Assembly: GCA_045588675.1 (NCBI GenBank) | Contig: JAZNER010000038.1 | Span: forward strand, 1-38,342 | Direction of reading: 5' to 3' | DNA: 38,342 bases | From: SVTX01 sp045588675 | Lineage (GTDB): Bacteria; Bacillota; Clostridia; Oscillospirales; CAG-272 | Shown here: positions 31,101-38,342 of the stretch, piece by piece | Layout: the number at the start of each line of letters is the position of its first letter | Position numbering within the stretch: the first letter of the stretch is position 1 | Made by a program: the position numbers and the translations under genes | Notes under the pieces: generated by a model | Told to the model about the DNA's origin: nothing | What the model saw: only the letters and a program-made list of their open reading frames with translations | Databases searched by the model: none

Positions 31101-33267
31101 TGTAATTGCCGTCAGCGTCGGTGTATTGCAAGAATTCGTGAATGCCCGCCTGAATATGCTGAGGCTGTGAGGGCCACATAGGAGCCGACATAGCACGGAA
31201 GTCGGGTAGGAACTGGAACGAAGATCTTGAGCCCTCTGTCAAGTACCAAGGCAAGATGCAGTTTGACTCAGTCGTACCTGTTGAGAGATGGTAGTAAGGC
31301 ATTGGGAACTGAATTGAAGAGAGCTGCTTGAGAGGAGCTCTACCCCAGTTCTGATATAAGTGAAGCAAGTTGAGTGTGGTTCTCTCTTTTGCATTTACGA
31401 CCATCGGGAAGAATGCTTCACTCCAAGGCTCATCAACTATAGTGTATAAGTCCTCGGCAGCGTCGTTGAAGTTTTTACAAACCTCTACATCAACAGGGAG
31501 CAGCATATTGTTCTTGTTGAGAACAACAGCACATTCAAGCTCGCCACTGTCTAATGACGACATAATGTAGATCTTACGGTCGTAATCGTCACCTCTTACG
31601 GTGAAGTAAACATTATATTGTTTGTTTTGCTCGTTGTAATAAGCCTTAGAGAAGTTGCTATGTGCCATTGTGAACTCATATGCACCGCGCAAAGCGTTGT
31701 AGCCGAGGTATTTACCGTCGGTTGAGTCGCTTGTGTTAACACTGATAAGCTTTTCTGAAAGGGGATTTCTCTCGCAATATGCTTCTTCAAGGAATGCGTC
31801 AAAGGTGTGGGTTTCGTCTGTGTAGATACGCTGACCCATATAGAAGTCCTTTGTGTTAAGGATGTTGTTTTCCTTTGTAGGTACGTTAATAGCATTACCT
31901 TCGGGAGCGCGTGACTGTTCAATTACATAATTTTCGCCCTCGAGTGTAACTGTAAGCTTTCCGCTTGTTTCATCGGGAAGAAGAATGTAACCGAATATAC
32001 CGACATTCTTAATGTCAAAGCCTACATATTCAGCGGTATCCCAATCAACACCCTCAAGTGTCGTGTGAGTTCCGTTTGCATCCTTAACAATGAGCTTGTC
32101 AACTGTATTTGCAGCAATCTTTGTGTACATACCGATTTTCTCAATGTCGGTAGCATTATTCTGCGCGGTAATCTGTATTACCTGCTGGAGCTTGTCAGAA
32201 TAGGTGTGGAAAAGACGGTTAAGAGAGAGATAAGGCGCATTTCCTGCAGAGCCCTTAACAGCCTTAAGCTCTTTGATAACGAAGTTATCGCCAAGCTTAC
32301 CGTCAAGGTCTAAACGAACCATCTTTGCTTCACCAGTGTAATCTGCAAATCTGAAAATAGGAATATAGATTGTGTGATATTCACCGTCAGCAGGTATGCA
32401 GAAATCAGCTACCTGTTGCTCGTTGGGGAATGTTTGTGCTCCCGTAGGAACATAGCAACGCGCAAAGGCTACATTATAATCTGTTTTGGAGTCAATTTTG
32501 ATTGTAACTGCAATGTAGTTGTAATCTTCGGTGGAGAATTTAATATCGCCGAAATAAACCTGCGGGTCGCTAATGTTTGAAAGTGTCAGTGAAAGTGCAC
32601 CGTCATCATTAACCGCTGAGTCAAAGTTTTTCAAGGTTGTTATTTTTGTGTGATCAAATTTCTTTTCATCTTCAACTACAACCTCGCTTAAAAATTCCTG
32701 ACCCCAGAATCTTACCTCATAATAATATGTACCCAAACGGAACATATTAAGTGTAGGAGGCATAGTGCTCTCTGAAGCAACATATGTTTCGCCGCTCTTC
32801 ATTTTTACGAAAACATCCATTGTGTTTTCAATATAGGTCTGACCCTTGGTATTTTTAAGAGCGGAAACAGTTGCGTTTCCTGTGGGAGAAAGATTAAAGT
32901 CGAAGGACATTTCGGTGTTCTCAACTATAACATTCTTTCTTGCTCCGCTGCCGTAATATACATTTACGCCATTTGCCATTTCATTGGCGTGTTTGATAAA
33001 TTCGGCATTGTCACCGCTAAGTGTAGGAGCTTCAATCTCGGTGTTTCCGATGGTTTCGCTCTCACTCTCGTCAGAACTTTCGCTCTCACTCTCGTCAGAG
33101 CTTTCGCTCTCACTTTCACTTCCCGATATGTCAGAGGTTGTGTCCTCTGTTTCGGTGGCGGTTGTTTCGTCAGTGGTTACGCCGTTTCCGTCGCAAGCGG
33201 CAAAAATGCCGATAAGCATTGAAAGCGCAAGCAGTAGTGATAACAATGAAAGTCTTTGTTTCTTCAT
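28177..33267 (-). CDS. Giant secreted lipoprotein, modular beta-rich surface protein (paralogue 1)
   Basis: I do not recognise this 1696-aa protein. The signal peptide ends in lipobox FAAC (C25). An acidic Ser/Glu linker follows (about 43-72, SESESESSDESESE-type). Next is a beta-rich N module (about 100-350, with GTYYYEVRFWGQEF and ADGEYHTIYIPIFRF). A large core (about 350-1080) has conserved WSEAFFPMVV, HLYQNWGRAPLKQLSSIQFP, YYHLSTGTTESNCILPWYL and AFLPTARST. Three related beta-sandwich modules then follow (about 1095-1270, 1315-1480, 1510-1680). Each has 'G.YLV.KY', 'DG.WHI.VIDLS', 'YY..FLR.DPF' and an 'F.gl.dDle.a' ending. The C-terminus is CVHTLTQNGVCALCGK, a C-x-H-x7-C-x2-C probable metal knuckle. 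The modules look like carbohydrate-binding or adhesive sandwiches; this is inference. It has its own promoter and operator candidate and is about 90% identical in patches to the adjacent upstream gene. Confidence 0.85.
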   Translation of the reverse strand: MKKQRLSLLSLLLALSMLIGIFAACDGNGVTTDETTATETEDTTSDISGSESESESSDESESESSDESESETIGNTEIEAPTLSGDNAEFIKHANEMANGVNVYYGSGARKNVIVENTEMSFDFNLSPTGNATVSALKNTKGQTYIENTMDVFVKMKSGETYVASESTMPPTLNMFRLGTYYYEVRFWGQEFLSEVVVEDEKKFDHTKITTLKNFDSAVNDDGALSLTLSNISDPQVYFGDIKFSTEDYNYIAVTIKIDSKTDYNVAFARCYVPTGAQTFPNEQQVADFCIPADGEYHTIYIPIFRFADYTGEAKMVRLDLDGKLGDNFVIKELKAVKGSAGNAPYLSLNRLFHTYSDKLQQVIQITAQNNATDIEKIGMYTKIAANTVDKLIVKDANGTHTTLEGVDWDTAEYVGFDIKNVGIFGYILLPDETSGKLTVTLEGENYVIEQSRAPEGNAINVPTKENNILNTKDFYMGQRIYTDETHTFDAFLEEAYCERNPLSEKLISVNTSDSTDGKYLGYNALRGAYEFTMAHSNFSKAYYNEQNKQYNVYFTVRGDDYDRKIYIMSSLDSGELECAVVLNKNNMLLPVDVEVCKNFNDAAEDLYTIVDEPWSEAFFPMVVNAKERTTLNLLHLYQNWGRAPLKQLSSIQFPMPYYHLSTGTTESNCILPWYLTEGSRSSFQFLPDFRAMSAPMWPSQPQHIQAGIHEFLQYTDADGNYSAAETVNQNIISTGPTYAEVIMDYITDDGKMKISYTHMEMPQTDENRTYYTMTYEVLEDISFKDFRDNFSFYSVTADSNTDYERLGYLDKNNEFATRPLNAKKTPRYYVLGDESPYFSLYYSPNYKGKNGYTNCAFLISDYSFVIGGKETTPRFVIVDLNEKISLTLDLDEVTFKAGDKFTINAILMPWGSEKSNYELEDINVRQVRENSLLNPLTLTADANCTKLDTAFLPTARSTDGLNAEFTISGGFNTTEELKNITYLDGFGYIGKYYATIRLTGFTELTIPTVWEKVDGEWTRYNLSSNYYPDSSGYTNNYDGYGVHYEDGFFTYSFVVDMTDAKSRTFKFTVDKSKYEVEVEPPFDPDAPDIYGDGSLVDGLNYVVDAKKLYEQARKASTQFGDIKLSEDEKYVTLKSSAEAKEGYFFPFTFNSVPVPVKTGQYVVLKYRLPESNPAKLPLEFYSSTYDFTPSEEGKIYGTNALIKDGEWHVLVVDFAEMCPTDFASHANGAYYAKFLRIDPFLGNTPMQIDIEYIAMDDSFEHVLEANKDLEEITYYQDKAYQVKTDGGTLPEIKIEEPVVYEDDTTPAPAPFLLYFSPKKIVYASNTYGGSGVGEITLSEDGTYMTYGSNAEKADSYYHLFQSSTPVLSGQYLVIKYMTPKNDSGSLQFYVNNIEPKADGAKMTYTDKNLQTFTADGNWQITIIDLSKAVPGFTPSSDGLYYTSFLRFDPFNKMLGHTDGRLNVGFIGLTNDLEAAIKYDTSVPTVTFYDGSSAIVYDTKTGASTNGSSSEQPNFVVANGVVANEVDIVKQPVQAFELYRGGVNNTGRYLVFKYKFDKQALAGQFLVLTATTIGNAGNNVFAPKDADGNAVSQYANLNFYDQIKPTQDNQWHIAVIDLSDGGKNNLYIADAEGNYYAKYVYLQMAVKADTDATFTVDYMAFADSLDDIKNYVNGKNDTGLCVHTLTQNGVCALCGK

Positions 33268-33294
33268 TTGTTGTACCTCTCTTGTGTTCTAATT

Positions 33295-33309
33295 TTGACA
33301 TTTTGTCAA
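33295..33309 (-). promoter_or_regulatory. Palindromic operator candidate at the start of the giant-gene transcript
   Basis: TTGACA, TTT, TGTCAA: a perfect 6-bp inverted repeat with a 3-bp centre, lying just downstream of the -10 box (expected start site near 33311). A repressor bound here would block initiation. No regulator gene is adjacent. Confidence 0.5.
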
Positions 33310-33317
33310 TTCAATTA

Positions 33318-33346
33318 ATTATATCAAAAAAAGCCAATAAAATCAA
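33318..33346 (-). promoter_or_regulatory. SigA-type promoter of the 1696-aa lipoprotein gene
   Basis: Read on the minus strand: TTGATT (33346-33341), a 17-base spacer and a perfect TATAAT (33323-33318), about 50 bp before the ATG. Confidence 0.85.
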
Positions 33347-33420
33347 GAGCTTTTGTTGAAATTTGGTTTGGCATTTTAGACAAATATATCGTTTTGATTT
33401 TGTGCAATATGACTTTGCAG

Positions 33421-33460
33421 AAAATCAAAGGGCACTCAACAAGTGAGTGCCCTTGATTTT
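33421..33460 (-). terminator. Intrinsic terminator after the right-hand giant gene
   Basis: AAAATCAAAGGGCACTCA (33421-33438), 5 bases, TGAGTGCCCTTGATTTT: a ~17-bp stem with T-rich arms on the minus strand, 18 bp after the stop. With the promoter at 33318-33346 it makes the two giant genes separate transcripts. Confidence 0.85.
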
Positions 33461-33477
33461 TGATTTTTTATTAGCTA

Positions 33478-36400
33478 TCAGTTAACCTGATTGCCTGTTG
33501 TTGTGCTGTAATATGTTGTAGCTCCATCAAAGAATATAACTTTATCAACACTAGTGTCAAATGTGATAGCGGAGTTGAGGTCATCGGTTATGCCGATAAA
33601 GCCAACATTAACAGCTCCGTTAGTATGTCCGACATTCTTATTGAAGGGGTCGAAGCGTAGGAAGCCTGTGTAGTACAGTCCGTCTTCCTCATCGGGAACA
33701 AAGCCTTCTACTACCTGTGACAAATCAATAATAACAATATGCCACTGTCCGTCAGGGAGATAGGTTTTATTGGAGGTCGACAGTGATACCAGTTTATTGC
33801 CATCTACCTTTGAAGCATCATTGATATATAGCTGGAAGAATGAGCTATCATTTGCAGGTGTCATATACTTGATTACCAAGTACTGACCTGACGCTACGGA
33901 GGAAGCAGGCTGGTAAACAGTATAATATGAGTCTGTCTTGTCGGGATCTGCACTGGAACCGTATGTCATAAAGCTCTTATCATCAGCGAGTGTAAGCTTA
34001 CCCTTGTTAGAGTAATTTTCTGCCGACATATGAGCAATCTGCTGTGCGCTCAGATAAACATTGAACGGAGTGTTATTTGGAGAATTGTCAGGGTCAAACT
34101 CATCGGGATAGATAACGGGAATATCAGGAATAGTTCCGCCGTCGAGAGCAACATCATAGTAGCCCTCCTGGAAATATTCAACCTTTGTTACCTCATCTGT
34201 GTGAGCTGCGCGAATATCCTCAAAATTATCATCAAATTCAATATATGCAATGTCTATCTGCCTAAACACATCAATTCTTAAGAAGTTGGCGTAGAATGCG
34301 CCGTTTGTATGAGCCTTGAAATGTGTAGGTCTTACCTTTGATATGTCAATTACAAGAATATGCCAGCTATCATCGGCAATAAGTCCGTCAAGCACGATCT
34401 TTTGCTGACCGAGAGGAGTAAATACGCTCGTGCTTGTATAAATGTGAAGTGGTGATGCTCCGCTTGAAGCAGGCATACGGTACTTCATTACCATAAACTG
34501 TCCTGTTTTTACAGGAGCAGGCTCGTTGTTGAAATGGAACGGGAACAAGAAGCCGTTTGCGGTATTCAATGTGACATATGATTGGTCACCAGAGAGAGTT
34601 ATGCTGCTGAATGAGTTGTCTTGACGGCGAGCCTCTCTATATAATACGTTGGCATCAACTGTATAGTTTGTACCTGCAACCAAGCCGCCCTCGCCATAAT
34701 TATCGGGAGCTTCAGGGGAAACCGGAGGCTCTACCTCTTGTTCGTAATAATTTGCAGCAGCAATAACCTTAAATGTGCGACTTGCTCCGCCTGTCATATC
34801 ACAAACAAATGAGTATGAGTATGTTCCGTCATCCTCAAGACAAACGTCATATCCGTCATAAGTATTGGCGAAACCGCTGTTGTCGGGATAATACTGTGAG
34901 CTCAGATTGTATCTTACCCATTCTCCGTCGATCTTTTCAAACACGGTAGGAACTGTAAGCTCGCTCATTCCTGTGATCTTGACAGTAGCATTATAGCGTC
35001 CGTTATTGTTATAGCCATTGAGTGCCTCAGTTTCAACTGTATTATATCCTCCGCTGATTGTAAATTCAGCACTCATACCGTTTGTTGAACGTGCGGTAGG
35101 AAGGAATGCGGTCTCAACCTTTTGGCAATTCGAAACAGTTTCCAATTTGAGACGGTTAATGATAGAATTATCTCTTACCTTTCTGACGTTGATGTCGGTC
35201 TGTGAGTAATCCGAAAGCTCAGAGCCCCAAGGAAGAATGATCGCATTGATAACGATTTCATCACCGCCTCTGAGTGTCAGAGCACCGTCAATGTTCAGTG
35301 AAAGAGTCAGCTTTTCATTCTTATCCAGAACTACAAAGCTTGGAGTGTAATTCAAGTCTTGGATAGAGAAGCTATAATCAGAAATCAAGAATGCAAGATT
35401 TACATATCCGTTAGGAGTTTCGTTGTTATCATCACGGAACAACGAGAAGTATGGAGCATTATTGCCAAGCACATAGTACTGTGTTGTTTCAGTAGCGTTC
35501 AGATCGTGGCTTACAGAAGTATTGCTTTGGTTCAGATACCCAACACATTGATAATTTGCATCAGACTGAGCTCTTACAGAGTAGAAAGCAAAGTTGTTCT
35601 TGAAATCATTGATAGTAATGGTCTGACCGTCAAGAACCTTATACTTCATAGTATAATATGTTCTGTTTTCATCTGTCTGAGGCATTTCCATATGTGTGTA
35701 TGTAACCTGCATCTTACCGTCGTCGGTTATGTAATCCATAATAACCTCTGCATAGGTAGGACCGGTTGATATAATATTTTGGTGAATTGTTTCTGCAGCA
35801 ACAAATTTACCGTCGGAGGTAGTGTACTGTAAGAATTCATGAACACCGCCTTGGTGACGTTGAGGCTGAGAAGGAGCCAAAGGAGCCGACATAGCTCTGT
35901 GGTCAGGGAGAACCTGGAAAGAGGATCTTGAGCCTTGTGTCAAGTACCAAGGAAGGATACAGTTTGACTCGGTTGCACCTGTTGAGAGATGATAGTAGGG
36001 CATGGGGAACTGAATTGAAGACAGCTGCTTGAGAGGGAAGCGTCCCCAATTCTGATAAAGGTGAACTAAATTCAGAGTATTACTTTCACCCCCGTTAATA
36101 ATCATTGGGAAGAATGTTTCACTCCAAGGTGTATCAACTATTGTGTACATATCCTCTGCACCGTCATTAAAGTTCTTGCAAACCTCAACATCAACAGGAA
36201 GGAGCATGTTGTTCTTGTCAAGCAATACTGCCGCTTCAAGCTCTCCACCGTTTACAAGAGAGGACATAATGTAGATCTTACGGTTGTGATCATCGCCGTT
36301 AACAGTGAACTTAACGTTGAAGTGTCTGTTTTGCTCATTGTAATATGCAGAGCTGAAATTGCTCTTTTGCAAGGTAAATTCATATGCTCCGCGAAGTGCA

Positions 36401-38342
36401 TTGTATCCAAGGAATTGAGCGTCGGAGGATTTTTTGGTGTCAACCTTTATCTGAGCTTTTGTCAAAGGATTTCTCTCACAGTAAGCTTCCTCAAGGAATG
36501 CATCAAAGGTATGGGTTTCGTCTGTGTAAATACGCTGACCCATGTAGAAGTCTTGAGTGTTGAGGATGTTGCCTGCGGTTGTAGGAACTGCGAGCGAATT
36601 TCCCTCAGGTGTGCGTGACTGTTCAATTACATAAATTCCATTTTCAAGTGTAACTGTAAGCTTTCCGCTTGTTTCGTCGGGAAGAAGAATGTAACCGAAT
36701 ATTCCGACATCCTTAATGTCAAATCCTACATATTCTGCGGTATCCCAATCAACACCCTCAAGTGTTGTGTGAGTTCCTGTTGCATCCTTAACGATAAGCT
36801 TATCAACGGTGCTTGCAGAGATCTTTGTAAGCATACCAATAGCTTCAATATTGTCGGTTTGGCTCTTTGCAGTAACTTGAATTACCTGCTGGAGCTTATC
36901 CGAATATGTATGGAAAAGACGGTTGAGAGAAAGGTCGGGTGCGTCGCCTGTTGAGCCTTTTACTGCTACCATATCTTTGATAGTGAAAACATCGCCTACC
37001 TTACCGTCAAGGTCGAAACGTACCATATTGGCCTTGGCATTGTTACTAAACTTATATACAGGAATATAAATAGTATGATACTCACCGTCTGCCGGAATGT
37101 AGAAATCATATACCTGTTGCTCGTTGGGGCTTGTGTTTTCTCCCGTTGGTATGTAGCAACGAGCAGAGGCTACGTTGTAATCATTAACAGGATCTAATTT
37201 AACAGTTACAGCAAAGTAATTGTATGTGCTGGTTTCAAAACTAATGCGATCGTAGTAAATCTGCGGGTCACTTGTATTGATCAATTCAAATGCATATCCG
37301 CCGTCAGAGGAGGTGGTGTAAGTATAATTTTTAACATTTGTTGGTGTTTTGTAATAATTATTGATGATAGAACTATCAAAAGTTTTTGTTGCCTCTACTT
37401 CAACAGTATTTGTAAATTCCTGACCCCAGAATCTTACCTCATAGTAATATGTACCCAAACGAACCATATTGAGAGTTGGAGGAACGGTGCTTGAGGTTGC
37501 GGAGTATGTATTACCACTGGTCATTCTTACGAAAACATCCATAGTGTTTTCGATGTATGACTTGCCCTGTGTATTTTTGAGAGCAGTTAAGTTTGCGCTT
37601 CCTGCCGGAGAGAGGTCAAAGTCGAAGGACATTTCTGTGTTTTCAACTATAACGTTCTTTCTGCTGCCGTCGCCGTAATATACGTTTACGCCGTTTGTCA
37701 TTTCGTTGGCGTAATTCAATAATTCAAACTGCTCGTGAGTTGTAGTTCCATCTGTTAATGCGCTTCCACAAATGGAACAGATTGTTCCATCATTAATATT
37801 ATGCTGGCAGAACACCTTATCATCTTTTGATAGATAATTAGCAAAGTCGCTGAGGTTGTCAGAGAATGCATAGCTATCAATTGTGATTTGAGCAGTTACG
37901 TCTTTCTTAACCGAGTACTGCAAGGTAACATATCTTGTTACATACTTGCCATCTGCACCCGCCGTGAACAAGTTGTTATTATCGCCGTCGCTCAAGTCGA
38001 TTACTGCTATATGATACTTTCCGTCTTGAGTTGTACTCATTATTTCAGCAATATTATGCTTTGCATAAAGCGTCAGAGCATTTCCATCTGCATCCTTAGG
38101 AGCATAAATGGTTTGACCCTTGGGGTTGCCGTCAACAGTTGATGTCAAAACAAGAACCTCGTAGTCGGTACGAACACTACCTGCACCAATCATATACTTA
38201 ATAAGCAAATACTTTCCTGTCTTTACATCCGCATTTACATTATTATCGTAAATTGTTAAGGTGTTGGTCTTTGTTTCTCCTGTTTCATTCAACTCGTTTA
38301 CAACTATGTTGGCTTCTGTGTTTTCAAGGCGTACATAAGTGC
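33478..38342 (-). CDS. Giant secreted modular protein, paralogue 2 (5' end beyond the window)
   Basis: The frame is open to the window's right edge (codons beyond the TTG at 38292 read TYVRLENTEANIVVNEL), so this is a partial CDS of more than 1620 codons whose N-terminus is not visible. From the visible N-side: a C-type sandwich module ending TIDSYAFSDNLSDFANYL, a C-x-H-x7-C-x2-C knuckle (FCQHNINDGTICSICG), then the same N module, core and modules A and B as paralogue 1. Shared landmarks include GTYYYEVRFWGQEF, AEYVGFDIKDVGIFGYILLP, HLYQNWGRFPLKQLSSIQFP and AFLPTARST. It stops after module B (FFDGATTYYSTTTGNQVN) and lacks the terminal C module and knuckle. The module order is therefore permuted relative to its neighbour. 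Function is unknown; secretion is inferred from the paralogue. Confidence 0.82.
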   Translation of the reverse strand, partial: TYVRLENTEANIVVNELNETGETKTNTLTIYDNNVNADVKTGKYLLIKYMIGAGSVRTDYEVLVLTSTVDGNPKGQTIYAPKDADGNALTLYAKHNIAEIMSTTQDGKYHIAVIDLSDGDNNNLFTAGADGKYVTRYVTLQYSVKKDVTAQITIDSYAFSDNLSDFANYLSKDDKVFCQHNINDGTICSICGSALTDGTTTHEQFELLNYANEMTNGVNVYYGDGSRKNVIVENTEMSFDFDLSPAGSANLTALKNTQGKSYIENTMDVFVRMTSGNTYSATSSTVPPTLNMVRLGTYYYEVRFWGQEFTNTVEVEATKTFDSSIINNYYKTPTNVKNYTYTTSSDGGYAFELINTSDPQIYYDRISFETSTYNYFAVTVKLDPVNDYNVASARCYIPTGENTSPNEQQVYDFYIPADGEYHTIYIPVYKFSNNAKANMVRFDLDGKVGDVFTIKDMVAVKGSTGDAPDLSLNRLFHTYSDKLQQVIQVTAKSQTDNIEAIGMLTKISASTVDKLIVKDATGTHTTLEGVDWDTAEYVGFDIKDVGIFGYILLPDETSGKLTVTLENGIYVIEQSRTPEGNSLAVPTTAGNILNTQDFYMGQRIYTDETHTFDAFLEEAYCERNPLTKAQIKVDTKKSSDAQFLGYNALRGAYEFTLQKSNFSSAYYNEQNRHFNVKFTVNGDDHNRKIYIMSSLVNGGELEAAVLLDKNNMLLPVDVEVCKNFNDGAEDMYTIVDTPWSETFFPMIINGGESNTLNLVHLYQNWGRFPLKQLSSIQFPMPYYHLSTGATESNCILPWYLTQGSRSSFQVLPDHRAMSAPLAPSQPQRHQGGVHEFLQYTTSDGKFVAAETIHQNIISTGPTYAEVIMDYITDDGKMQVTYTHMEMPQTDENRTYYTMKYKVLDGQTITINDFKNNFAFYSVRAQSDANYQCVGYLNQSNTSVSHDLNATETTQYYVLGNNAPYFSLFRDDNNETPNGYVNLAFLISDYSFSIQDLNYTPSFVVLDKNEKLTLSLNIDGALTLRGGDEIVINAIILPWGSELSDYSQTDINVRKVRDNSIINRLKLETVSNCQKVETAFLPTARSTNGMSAEFTISGGYNTVETEALNGYNNNGRYNATVKITGMSELTVPTVFEKIDGEWVRYNLSSQYYPDNSGFANTYDGYDVCLEDDGTYSYSFVCDMTGGASRTFKVIAAANYYEQEVEPPVSPEAPDNYGEGGLVAGTNYTVDANVLYREARRQDNSFSSITLSGDQSYVTLNTANGFLFPFHFNNEPAPVKTGQFMVMKYRMPASSGASPLHIYTSTSVFTPLGQQKIVLDGLIADDSWHILVIDISKVRPTHFKAHTNGAFYANFLRIDVFRQIDIAYIEFDDNFEDIRAAHTDEVTKVEYFQEGYYDVALDGGTIPDIPVIYPDEFDPDNSPNNTPFNVYLSAQQIAHMSAENYSNKGKLTLADDKSFMTYGSSADPDKTDSYYTVYQPASSVASGQYLVIKYMTPANDSSFFQLYINDASKVDGNKLVSLSTSNKTYLPDGQWHIVIIDLSQVVEGFVPDEEDGLYYTGFLRFDPFNKNVGHTNGAVNVGFIGITDDLNSAITFDTSVDKVIFFDGATTYYSTTTGNQVN

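Noticed and set aside
28177..38342. The two giants being one gene broken by a frameshift
   Set aside because: A terminator, a consensus promoter, a ribosome binding site and a clean signal peptide lie between them.

Overview
The window is a low-GC Gram-positive (Bacillota, class Clostridia) chromosome segment. The evidence is the dgt-dnaG-rpoD macromolecular-synthesis operon, a Rex repressor, a DnaD/DnaI-type helicase-loading pair, lipoprotein signal peptides, AGGAGG-type ribosome binding sites and strong TTGAnn-17-TATAAT promoters. The large secreted proteins ending in C-x-H-x7-C-x2-C tails resemble surface proteins of gut-associated Oscillospiraceae/Lachnospiraceae-type bacteria; that placement is inference. 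No rRNA, tRNA, prophage, transposase gene or true CRISPR array was seen.

Layout. Bases 1-150 hold nothing I can name. 151-6384 (+): two membrane-anchored proteins (a parvulin-like foldase and a TIM-barrel-like protein), then dgt, dnaG and rpoD. 6671-9417 (+): an unusually long orphan solute-binding lipoprotein and a HAD phosphatase. 9461-10213 (-): a ribbon-helix-helix protein and a two-TM protein. 10397-13209 (+): the conserved ACT (UPF0237) plus UPF0210 pair, a small membrane protein with a Cys-Asp-Cys tail, and a zinc-ribbon membrane protein. 13355-14704 (-): a MATE transporter. 14820-15986 (+): an AlaX-type alanyl-tRNA editing enzyme. 16063-20072 (-): the spermidine/putrescine operon potABCD. 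20449-21925 (-): a DUF3343 putative Se/S carrier and a cysteine-desulfurase-like enzyme. 22163-24200 (+): dCMP deaminase, rimI, tsaD.

24201-27247 (+) is the most interesting core region. About eight DnaA-box-like 9-mers, one perfect, fill the gap after tsaD. They are followed by rex, a DnaD-like protein and a DnaI/DnaC-like helicase loader, probably in one transcript. This arrangement could couple NADH sensing and DnaA activity to supply of replication-initiation proteins.

27349-27792 (+) encodes a ferritin-like small protein. It is followed by a 342-bp non-coding element bounded by perfect 12-bp inverted repeats and filled with short palindromic units, probably a MITE-like element.

28177-38342 (-) holds two tandem, giant, paralogous secreted proteins of unrecognised function. 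The left one is complete (1696 aa, lipoprotein). The right one is cut by the window edge and has its modules in a permuted order. The left copy has its own near-perfect promoter with a palindromic operator candidate, and a terminator separates the two. These giants are the best candidate here for an undescribed surface system.
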